From NCBI GenBank assembly GCA_029932425.1, contig JAOZQC010000086.1, positions 1-8,255 of the forward strand: a stretch of 8,255 nucleotides of DNA, given 5' to 3'. The position numbers and the translations under genes were made by a program. Source of the DNA: Planctomycetota bacterium. GTDB lineage: Bacteria > Planctomycetota > JAJSAM01. Of this stretch, positions 1-6,800 are shown piece by piece (position 1 is the stretch's first letter; each line of letters starts with the position of its first letter). The notes beneath the pieces are model-generated. The model saw only the letters and a list, made by a program, of their open reading frames with translations. It was not told the DNA's origin and did not search any database.

Positions 1-842
1 GAGACGGCGGCCTCGATCTTGGGCCCCATGGATCCGGGGGGGACCTCCCCCGCCTCGAGGCGGCGCCGGGCCTCGGCCGTCCCCATCCTCCGGATGGGTC
101 TCTCCGCGGCGGACCCGGAGTTCTCCGAGACATGGTCCACGGCGGTGAGGATGAGGAAGAGCTCCGCTCCCACCTCCCTCGCGAGCAGCGCCGCCGTGTA
201 GTCCTTGTCGATCACGGCCTCCACGCCGGCGAGCCTCCCGTCCCTCCGGACCACGGGGATCCCGCCGCCCCCCCCGGCGATCACCACCGCCCCCCGGTCG
301 AGGAGATGCGCGACGAGCCCCGCGTTGAGGACCCGGAGCGGCCGGGGAGACGCCACCACCCGGCGGTAGCCGCGGCCCGCGTCCTCCACCATGTCCCAGT
401 CGAGGGTCCGGACCAGGTAGTCCGCCCGGTAGGCGTTGTAGAACGGTCCGATGGGCTTCCGGGGCGCGACGAGACCGGGATCGGAAGCGTCCACCTCCAC
501 CGGGGTGAGGAGGCAGGCCACGTCGTCCTCGCGACCGGCGGCGGCCAGGGCGTTGCGGAGGGAGAGCTCCAGGAAGAAGCCGATGGTGCCCGCGGTCTGG
601 GCGTCGCAGGCGTCGAGGCTCAGGGCCGGGACCTTGGACATCGATTCCTCGACCCGGATCAGGGAGTTCCCCACCTGCGGTCCGTTGCCGTGCACGAGGA
701 GCAGGCGGTGGCCCCGCTCCAGGAAGCGGAGGAGCTCGGCCGCGAGCGCCTCCGCGTGCTCGATCTGCGCATCCTGGTACCCGGGTTCGTCCTCCCGGAT
801 GAGGGCGTTCCCGCCGAACGCGACGACCGCGATCCCTTCCAT
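1..842 (-). CDS. arcC: Carbamate kinase, 3' end beyond window
   Basis: Carbamate kinase (amino acid kinase fold, cytosolic) reversibly transfers phosphate between ATP and carbamate. In fermenters it usually makes ATP from carbamoyl phosphate at the end of arginine, agmatine or purine/allantoin breakdown. I translated 280 residues with no stop. Visible motifs, in order: AFGGNAL (8-14), HGNGPQVGNS (51-60), the carbamate-kinase-specific KPIGPFY (129-135), AGGGGGIPV (189-197), the DKDYTAALLA nucleotide-site segment (212-221), LTAVDHV (232-238) and GSMGPKIEAAV (270-280). Family members are about 310-317 residues, so only the last 30-35 are missing. The start at 842 puts the first beta strand at the usual place and has GGAGG 10 nt upstream (853-857). 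An in-frame ATG at 902 would add 20 atypical Pro/Arg/Gly-rich residues and overlap a candidate opposite-strand promoter. It is divergent from the DUF362 gene. No carbamoyltransferase or deiminase lies in the window, so the pathway is unknown. Confidence 0.95.
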   Translation of the reverse strand, partial: MEGIAVVAFGGNALIREDEPGYQDAQIEHAEALAAELLRFLERGHRLLLVHGNGPQVGNSLIRVEESMSKVPALSLDACDAQTAGTIGFFLELSLRNALAAAGREDDVACLLTPVEVDASDPGLVAPRKPIGPFYNAYRADYLVRTLDWDMVEDAGRGYRRVVASPRPLRVLNAGLVAHLLDRGAVVIAGGGGGIPVVRRDGRLAGVEAVIDKDYTAALLAREVGAELFLILTAVDHVSENSGSAAERPIRRMGTAEARRRLEAGEVPPGSMGPKIEAAV

Positions 843-901
843 GATCTTCCGGCCTCCGCACGCCCCCGCGAGGGTCCGGCCGGGGCGGGGGAAAGCGACC
901 A

Positions 902-910
902 TGCTATCCT
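902..910 (+). promoter_or_regulatory. Possible extended -10 promoter for the DUF362 gene
   Basis: TGCTATCCT fits the bacterial extended -10 form (TG, one base, then a TATAAT-like hexamer with four matches) in otherwise very GC-rich DNA. No convincing -35 hexamer is visible, which is acceptable for extended -10 promoters. Transcription would start near 917 and leave a leader of about 88 nt before the ATG at 1005. This is motif reading only. Confidence 0.3.
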
Positions 911-1004
911 CCCCGGGCGGCCGGCGGCCACTTTCTACCGGCGCGCCGCGCGCCCGGGGTAGGCTCAGCATCCCCCGGCGGAGGACGGCGGAACGGAGGA
1001 GATC

Positions 1005-2129
1005 ATGGCGAGATCCGCGGTGGCGGTGCTCCGGACGAGGCCGGAGACGGTGCTCGGGGACGTGGCGCGCCTCTTCGACCTGGCGGAGGCCGGGCGGTTC
1101 CTGGACCCGGGCGCGGGGACGATCCTCAAGGACAACATCTCCTGGCACATCATGTTCCCGGGGGCGAACACCACGCCCTGGCAGATGGAGGGGACGATCC
1201 GCGCCCTCCGGGAGAGGGGATACCGGGATCTCACGTGCGTGCAGAACGAGACCGTGGTCACCCGGGCGGAGAAGGGCATGCGGTGGAACAAGCTGGATCG
1301 CGTGCTCGAGGCCTACGAGGTGCCCGTGAGGAGCAACTTCCGCCCCGCCGACATGCGCTGGATCCCCTGGGAGCCGCGAGAGCCCCTGCTCGCTCTCCAC
1401 CGGATCTTCCCCGAGGGCTTCCGCATCCCCGACTTCTTCGTGGGCCGGAACATCGTCCACCTGCCCACGGTGAAGTGCCACATCTACACCACCACCACCG
1501 GCGCCATGAAGAACGCGTTCGGGGGTCTCCTGAACCGGCGGCGCCACTGGACCCACGACGTGATCCACGAGACCCTGGTGGACCTCCTTCGGATCCAGCG
1601 GGAGATCCACACCGGCATCTTCGCGGTCCTGGACGGCACCACCGCCGGCGACGGGGCCGGGCCCCGCACCATGCGCCCCGTGACGAAGAACGTGATCCTC
1701 GCCTCCGCGGACCAGGTGGCCGTGGACGCCGTGGCCGCGAAGCTCATGGGCTTCGATCCCCTCTCCATCCCCTACATCCGGATGGCCCACGACCGGGGGC
1801 TGGGCACGGGCGACCCGCGGGAGATCGAGATCCGGGGTGACGACCTCTCCGGGGAGAGCTGGGGATTCTCGGTGGGGGCGAACCTCGTGGCCCGTTTCGG
1901 GCGCGCGGTCTGGTTCGGTCCCCTCCACGCCCTCCAGACCGCCCTCTTCCGCACCCCTCTCCTCGCCTTCTTCGTGCTGGGCTCCGCGCTCTACCACGAC
2001 CGCCTGTGGTACCCGGTGGTGGGCAAGGCCCGGGTCCGGAAGTGGCGGGAGGGCCCCTGGGGCCGGCTCTTCTCGGATTACGAGTCGGGCCTCCCGGAGC
2101 GGAGCCTCCGGTTCCGGGAGCGGCCCTGA
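1005..2129 (+). CDS. DUF362 domain protein with hydrophobic C-terminal extension
   Basis: A 374-residue member of the DUF362 family (COG2006), whose biochemical function is not established to my knowledge. Family landmarks seen: LKDN near residue 41, LPTVKCHIY (153-161) followed by threonines and MKNAFGG (168-174), VLDGTTAGDGAGP (208-220), then the diagnostic block ASADQVAVDAVAAKLMGFDP (233-252) and the GLGTGDPREIEIRG end (265-278). Many DUF362 proteins carry a 4Fe-4S ferredoxin module. Here there are only two cysteines (78, 158) and no CxxC cluster motif, so it is the cluster-free form. After residue 290 comes an extra tail of about 80 residues, including a hydrophobic stretch (about 314-329, TPLLAFFVLGSALY) followed by basic and aromatic residues. 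This suggests membrane association or packing against a partner. The start is supported by GGAGGAG at 995-1001. It is divergent from carbamate kinase and 87 bp upstream of the GTPase gene on the same strand. Confidence 0.88.
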   Translation: MARSAVAVLRTRPETVLGDVARLFDLAEAGRFLDPGAGTILKDNISWHIMFPGANTTPWQMEGTIRALRERGYRDLTCVQNETVVTRAEKGMRWNKLDRVLEAYEVPVRSNFRPADMRWIPWEPREPLLALHRIFPEGFRIPDFFVGRNIVHLPTVKCHIYTTTTGAMKNAFGGLLNRRRHWTHDVIHETLVDLLRIQREIHTGIFAVLDGTTAGDGAGPRTMRPVTKNVILASADQVAVDAVAAKLMGFDPLSIPYIRMAHDRGLGTGDPREIEIRGDDLSGESWGFSVGANLVARFGRAVWFGPLHALQTALFRTPLLAFFVLGSALYHDRLWYPVVGKARVRKWREGPWGRLFSDYESGLPERSLRFRERP

Positions 2130-2162
2130 CCCCGCGGGAACATTCGGCGCCCGCCGGGGGGC

Positions 2163-2171
2163 TGCTACGAT
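2163..2171 (+). promoter_or_regulatory. Possible extended -10 promoter for the GTPase gene
   Basis: TGCTACGAT is an extended -10 element (TG, C, then TACGAT with four of six consensus bases), followed by a pyrimidine-rich, less GC-rich leader (ctccttttcttcccc). It lies 45 nt before the GTG start, inside the 87-bp gap after the DUF362 stop. If active, the GTPase gene can be transcribed apart from the DUF362 gene. No good -35 hexamer is seen. Confidence 0.4.
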
Positions 2172-2202
2172 GATCCCTCCTTTTCTTCCCCACTATCTTC
2201 CG

Positions 2203-2208
2203 AAGGAG
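2203..2208 (+). promoter_or_regulatory. Shine-Dalgarno AAGGAG deciding the GTG start
   Basis: AAGGAG ends 8 nt before the GTG at 2217. The nearer ATG at 2209 runs out of frame into a stop after three codons, so it cannot be the gene start. The site fixes GTG at 2217. Confidence 0.75.
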
Positions 2209-2216
2209 ATGAACCC

Positions 2217-3542
2217 GTGAGCCCGGAGAAACGCGTCGTGATCATGGGCGCCGGAGGGCGCGACTTCCACACCTTCCTCACCATGTACAAGGGCGACGCC
2301 GGCGTGCGCGTGCTCGCCTTCACCGCCACCCAGATTCCCTTCATCGACGAGAGGACCTTCCCCGCGGACCTCGCCGGCCCCCGCTACCCCGAGGGCATTC
2401 CCATCGTGCCCGAGGAAGATCTCGAGGAACTCATCCGGAGGGAGTCCGTGGACGAGGTCGTGTTCGCCTACTCCGACGTCTCCCTGGACCATGTGGAGGA
2501 GAGGCGCCGCCTGGTCGAGGAGGCCGGCGCGGCCTTCACCACCTTCGACATCGACCGGACGCTGGTGCGCTCCGAGAAGCCGGTGATCGCGGTCACCGCC
2601 GTGCGCACCGGCTGCGGGAAGAGCGCCGTCTCCCGGGCCGTGATCCGGTGCCTGGTGAACCTGGCGAAGAAGTCCGCGGCCATCCGCCATCCCATGCCCT
2701 ACGGCAACCTCGAGGAGCAGGCGGTGCAACGCTTCGAGGTCTTCGAGGACCTCGACGCCGCGAAGTGCACCATCGAGGAGCGGGAGGAGTACGAGCCGCA
2801 CCTCATGGCGGGGTCGATCGTGTTCGCAGGCGTGGATTACGAGAGGATCCTCCGGCGGGCCGAGGAGGAAGTGGACGTGGTGGTCTGGGACGGGGGGAAC
2901 AACGACACCCCCTTCTACCGGCCCGATCTCTGGATCACGCTCGCGGATCCGCTCCGGCCCGGCGACGAGCTCACGTACTTCCCGGGGCGGGAGAACCTCC
3001 GGCGGGCGGACGTGATCATCCTCACGAAGATCGACAGCGCCCGGCCCGAGGACCTGGAGACCGTGACCCGGAACGCCCGGACCGAGAACCCCTCCGCCCG
3101 CATCCTCCGGGCCCGCATGCCGATCACCCTCCCCCCCGAGGAGGCCGCGCGGGTCCGGGGGGCCCGCGTCCTGGTCGTGGAGGACGGTCCCACCGTCACC
3201 CACGGGGGCATGAGGACGGGGGCGGGGACGCTCGCCGCCGAGCAATACGGGGCGGCGGAGATCGTGGACCCGCGGCCCTTCATCCGGGGCCTGCTCCACG
3301 ACACCTACGCCAAGTACCCCCACATCGGCCGGCTCCTCCCGGCCATGGGCTACTCCGACCGGCAGATCGCCGACCTCGAGGCCACCATCAACGCCTCCGA
3401 CGTGGACGTGGTGGTCATCGGGACGCCGCTGAACCTGCGCCGCCTGATCCGGATCGACAAGCCCGCGGTCTGGGCCCGCTACGACGTGGAGTTCCCCGGC
3501 AAGCCCGATCTCTGCGACGTGATCGCCGAGAAGCTGGAGTAG
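2217..3542 (+). CDS. COG2403 P-loop GTPase, cyclic 2,3-diphosphoglycerate synthetase-like
   Basis: A 441-residue cytosolic P-loop protein of the family named after the archaeal enzyme that closes 2,3-diphosphoglycerate into the cyclic solute cDPG using ATP. Domains: an N-terminal Rossmann-like domain opening VVIMGAGGRDFHTF (7-20) and running to about 115; then a P-loop domain with VTAVRTGCGKSAVSR (126-140; Walker A K135, S136), a Walker-B-like strand VVVWDGGNNDTPF (221-233, D225), and TKID (270-273), which resembles the NKxD guanine motif. VEDGPTVTHGGM (321-332) and IGTPLNLRRLIRIDKPAVWA (401-420) I recall as characteristic of this family. Length matches the archaeal enzyme (about 440-460). 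The start is GTG with AAGGAG 8 nt upstream. Homologues occur in many bacteria not known to make cDPG, and no 2-phosphoglycerate kinase is present here, so the enzymatic name is uncertain. The nearby carbamate kinase suggests a link to carbamoyl phosphate (inference). Family assignment is confident; the reaction is not. Confidence 0.88.
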   Translation: MSPEKRVVIMGAGGRDFHTFLTMYKGDAGVRVLAFTATQIPFIDERTFPADLAGPRYPEGIPIVPEEDLEELIRRESVDEVVFAYSDVSLDHVEERRRLVEEAGAAFTTFDIDRTLVRSEKPVIAVTAVRTGCGKSAVSRAVIRCLVNLAKKSAAIRHPMPYGNLEEQAVQRFEVFEDLDAAKCTIEEREEYEPHLMAGSIVFAGVDYERILRRAEEEVDVVVWDGGNNDTPFYRPDLWITLADPLRPGDELTYFPGRENLRRADVIILTKIDSARPEDLETVTRNARTENPSARILRARMPITLPPEEAARVRGARVLVVEDGPTVTHGGMRTGAGTLAAEQYGAAEIVDPRPFIRGLLHDTYAKYPHIGRLLPAMGYSDRQIADLEATINASDVDVVVIGTPLNLRRLIRIDKPAVWARYDVEFPGKPDLCDVIAEKLE

Positions 3543-3623
3543 CGGACCGCCGGGAACCTCACGCTCCTCGCCGTCCACCTCCTCGGCCGGGCGCCCTGCC
3601 GGAGAGCGAAAGGACCTCCCCGG

Positions 3624-3643
3624 CGGAAACGCAGGCGCTTCCG
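3624..3643. repeat. Short inverted repeat, possible hairpin
   Basis: CGGAAACG and CGCTTCCG-type arms around CAGG form a compact stem with one A-C mismatch, about 80 nt after the GTPase stop codon. It is followed by G-rich sequence rather than a T-run, so it is at best a weak or factor-assisted transcript end. Confidence 0.35.
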
Positions 3644-3675
3644 GGGGCCGAGAACGAGGCTCCTCTCGACTCTCC

Positions 3676-3707
3676 CGATCGCAAGGGCGCCGGTGTCTTG
3701 CGAATCG
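3676..3707. repeat. Imperfect inverted repeat, ten-pair stem
   Basis: CGATCGCAAG (3676-3685) pairs with CTTGCGAATCG (3697-3707), giving ten base pairs with one bulged A (3703) and an 11-nt loop that contains GGCGCC. No T-run follows. It could be an RNA hairpin near the end of the upstream transcript or a protein-binding dyad. I cannot tell which. Confidence 0.45.
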
Positions 3708-3745
3708 AGGTTCGAGGAACCGGGGGGAACCGAAAAATGAAAAAT
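3705..3745. repeat. Cluster of short direct repeats with A-rich core
   Basis: Three consecutive pairs are visible. TCGAGG occurs at 3705 and 3712 (7-bp step), GAACCG at 3717 and 3727 (10-bp step, one helical turn), and GAAAAAT as a perfect tandem at 3732-3738 and 3739-3745. A small dyad GGTTC-GAG-GAACC (3709-3721) overlaps them. The A-rich tandem stands out sharply in this GC-rich window. The arrangement resembles a regulator binding region or UP-like element about 85 nt before a candidate -10, but function is unproven. Confidence 0.4.
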
Positions 3746-3827
3746 CCATGCCTGTCAGCGATGTTTCACGGAGCCCGGCCTCTCCGGCACCCCTCCCCTT
3801 GAACGGAATTCACGGGACGCTCGTCCG

Positions 3828-3833
3828 TATCAT
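3828..3833 (+). promoter_or_regulatory. Possible -10 element for the repeat-protein gene
   Basis: TATCAT matches four of six bases of the -10 consensus, 35 nt before the ATG at 3869. A TTGAAC (3799-3804) upstream resembles a -35 element but is 23 nt away, longer than the usual 16-18, so the pair is not a standard promoter. Confidence 0.25.
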
Positions 3834-3855
3834 GTAGTGTGGGCCGCGTCTCCCC

Positions 3856-3862
3856 GGGAGGG
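3856..3862 (+). promoter_or_regulatory. Shine-Dalgarno GGGAGGG deciding the start at 3869
   Basis: GGGAGGG lies 6 nt before the ATG at 3869. An in-frame GTG at 3839 would add ten residues, but the Shine-Dalgarno site would then fall inside the gene and the membrane segment would begin late. Confidence 0.7.
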
Positions 3863-3868
3863 TATCCC

Positions 3869-6800
3869 ATGCAGATCCGCAACGGCCGTGTGATCCTCCT
3901 TTTCGTCCTTCTCGTGGGAGGGGCCGGGTTCCTCGCCTGGTTCGCCACCCGGCCGCCCGGGGAGAGCGCCGCCGAGCGGGCTCCCGAGCGGACCGGGGAG
4001 CCGGAGGCGCCGGGACGCCTTCCGCCCCTGGCGCCCGCGGTGATCCGCGGCGAGGTCCGGATCTTCAAGGGCAACGAACCCGCCGCGAAGATCCCCGTGG
4101 AGGTGACGGGCGGGCGGAGAACCGTTCGCGCCGCCACCACCGAGGACGGCACGTTCCGGGTGGAGGCGGACGCGGGCCGGGAGCTCACGGTCACCGTGCA
4201 GGCCCCGGAGCCCTACGCCCCGGTGGTGGTCCGCGGCCTCCGGCTCGTCCCCGGGCGGACGGAGAACCTGGGGACCCTCTACCTCGAGCGGGCCTTCCTG
4301 GTGAAGGGCATCGTGGTGGACCGGGAGGGGAACCCCGTGCCCGGCGCCGCGGTCCGGGCGCTGCGTCCCACCCTGGAAAGGGGCCGGGTCAACTTCCTCG
4401 ACCTCTTCTTCAAGTTCGGGAGCACCCGGACGCCCCTGGAGGAGACCCGGAGCGGGGCGGACGGCACCTTCGTCCTCGCGAAGCTCTCCCCCGGCATCTA
4501 CCGGCTCGAGGCCACCGGGCAGGGGTTTGCCGTGGGGTACATCGCCCGGGCCGTCGTCAACCCCGAGACGGAGTCGCAGCTCTTCCGGATCGTGCTCGCC
4601 CCCGGACTCTCCCTCCCGGGCACCGTCAAGAGCGTGAAAGGCGAGCCCGTGCCCGGGGCCACGGTCACCGCGGTCCGGTTCGGCCGCGGCCGGAGGGGCC
4701 CGAGCCTCGAGCTCGAGCCCGTGCAGACGACCACGGACGAGCGCGGCGCGTTCGTCCTCGATCACCTCACCCCGGGTCCCGCCCAGCTCATGGTGGCCGC
4801 GGAGGGGTTCCCCACGCGGGTGGAGGGGGACGTGGTCATCGGGGAGACGAAGCGGCTGGACGTGGTGCTCGGCGGCGGCGCGGCCATCGAGGGCCGGATC
4901 ACCGATTCGAAGGGGAATCCCGTGGAGGGCGCGGAGGTGGCCGTCTTCCTCGGCCCGGGTTCCCCCGTCTTCGGCCGGACCCGGAGCGACGCGGACGGAC
5001 ACTACCTCCTGGACCGGCTCCCTTCCGGGCGGATCCAGATCTTCCTGGTGCGCAAGGACGGCTACCCCCCCTACCCCACCCTGGACCTCCGGAACATGTA
5101 CCGGCAGCCCCGCGAGGAGCTCGAGGAGGGCAAGACCCTCGTCAAGAACGTCACCCTGGAGAGCGGGGCCGTGATCCGGGGCCGGGTGACGAACGGCGCG
5201 GACGGGTCGCCGGTGGCGGAGGCGGAGATCGTGGCCGTGGGGAGCGCGCTCTTCGGGGGTCTCGGGGGAAGCGTCTCGGGGACGACGGACGAGAACGGCG
5301 ACTACCGGCTCACCGGCGTCGGTCCCGGCCTCCATCTCCTCCTCGTCAAGGCCCCGGGTTTCTACCAGCCGGGGACCGAGGCGCAGGCGCTCCTCCGGTC
5401 GATGGCTCCCTTCGGGAACACGGACCGGGAGCCCGGGCCGGACGATCCCGTGGTCCGGGTGGGCAAGGCGGGCACGGAGACGGTGAAGGACCTGAAGATG
5501 CTGCCCGGCGCCGTGGTCTCCGGCCGGGTCCTGGCCCCCGACGGCACCCCGCTGGCGGGGGCGAGCGTGGCCCCCGCCGCGGGAGACCGGGGCTTCGCCT
5601 TCCTGCTCCGGTTCCTGAACGTGGGACCCGGGAGCGTGATGACCGGGGAGGACGGGTCGTTCCGCTTCTCGGGCGTGGCCGCCTCCGAGAAGCTCGTCCT
5701 CGAGGCCCGGGCGCCCGGCTACCTCCCTTCGAAGTCGGACCCGGTCTCCGTCTCGTCGGGGGCGGAGGTGACCGGCCTGGAGATCCGGCTGAAGGCGGGC
5801 GGCACGGTGACGGGGACGGTGTACGGGGCCGACGGGGCGCCCTTCTCCGGGGCCTCGGTGAAGGTGGTGCCCGATCTCCGGGACCCCCGGGACCGGTGGC
5901 GCACGGCGTCCGCCCTCTGGCGGGCCGAGGCCGTGACCACGGACGGGGAGGGGGCGTTCCGGGTGGACGGCCTGGAGCCGGGCCCCGTGCTCATCGACGT
6001 CCAGGCCCCGGGCCACCAGCCGCTCCGGCACCGGGGTGTGAGCGTCTCCGAGGGGACGGTGACGGGCGGCGTGACCCTCCGTCTCGAGAAGGGGTACGTG
6101 ATCGCGGGACGGGTCACCGATCCGGGGGGGAACCCCCTGGAGGCGGTGCGCGTGCGGGCCGATGTCGTCCGGGAGAGGCGGGTGCCTCCCGTCTTCCCCC
6201 TCGGAGGCGCGGGGAACTCCGCGGTGACGGGGGCGGACGGCGCCTACCGCCTGGACCGCCTGGCGCCGGGGAACTACCGGCTCCGGTTCTCGAAGGGCCG
6301 CTACGTGCCGGAGACGCGGGACGCGGTGGCCGCGGGGACGGAAGGCCTGGAGGTGATCCTCGAGAAGGGGCTCGCCATCACGGGCACGGTCACCTGGCCG
6401 GACGGGAGCCCCGCAGCGGGGATCTCGGTCGCCGCCCGCCGGGGGGAGCGGTCGGCCTCCTCCACGAGCACGGATGCGAAGGGGGCCTTCCGGCTCGAGA
6501 ACCTCAAGGCCGGGGCCTACGACCTCACCGCGAGCCCCACGCGGTCCCCCTTCGGCAGAGTCCGCGAGGACGTTCCCGACGCGGCGCCCGCCACGCTCTC
6601 CGGGGTGACCGCGGGTGCGGAGGGAGTGGAGATCCGCCTGCTCCCCGCCTTCTCCATCTCCGGAGTGGTCGCGGACGAGGCCGGGAATCCCCTCCCGGGC
6701 GTGATGCTCTTCGCCACCACCGAGGGCGGGGGTCCCCGACCCACCGGGTTCGCCCGCACGGACGACCGGGGCGCCTTCCGCATCCCGAACCTCGCGGAGG

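Larger units (their letters stand above)
3543..3868. other. 326-bp intergenic region
   Basis: No credible gene was found here. The region separates the metabolic genes from the exported-protein genes. It contains an imperfect hairpin (3624-3643), a second hairpin (3676-3707), a cluster of short direct repeats with an A-rich core (3705-3745), a possible -10 (3828-3833) and a strong Shine-Dalgarno site (3856-3862). No hairpin is followed by a T-run, so I see no clear intrinsic terminator for the upstream gene. No tRNA or other recognisable RNA gene is visible. Confidence 0.7.

Noticed and set aside
132..1329. Two long plus-strand frames over the carbamate kinase gene and gap (132-962, 451-1329)
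   Set aside because: The minus strand encodes an intact carbamate kinase with all motifs. The plus frames give low-complexity Arg/Pro/Gly protein and overlap the DUF362 gene.
2145..2156. Small GC hairpin after the DUF362 stop, considered as a terminator
   Set aside because: The stem is only four pairs and no T-run follows directly. Such short GC dyads are frequent by chance at this composition.
2193..3749. A 518-codon minus-strand frame opposite the GTPase gene
   Set aside because: Same reason: biased composition, no recognisable domain, and the plus strand encodes a clear P-loop protein.
3748..3837. A 29-residue small frame in the large gap
   Set aside because: No Shine-Dalgarno site, no distinctive composition, and it covers the candidate promoter region.
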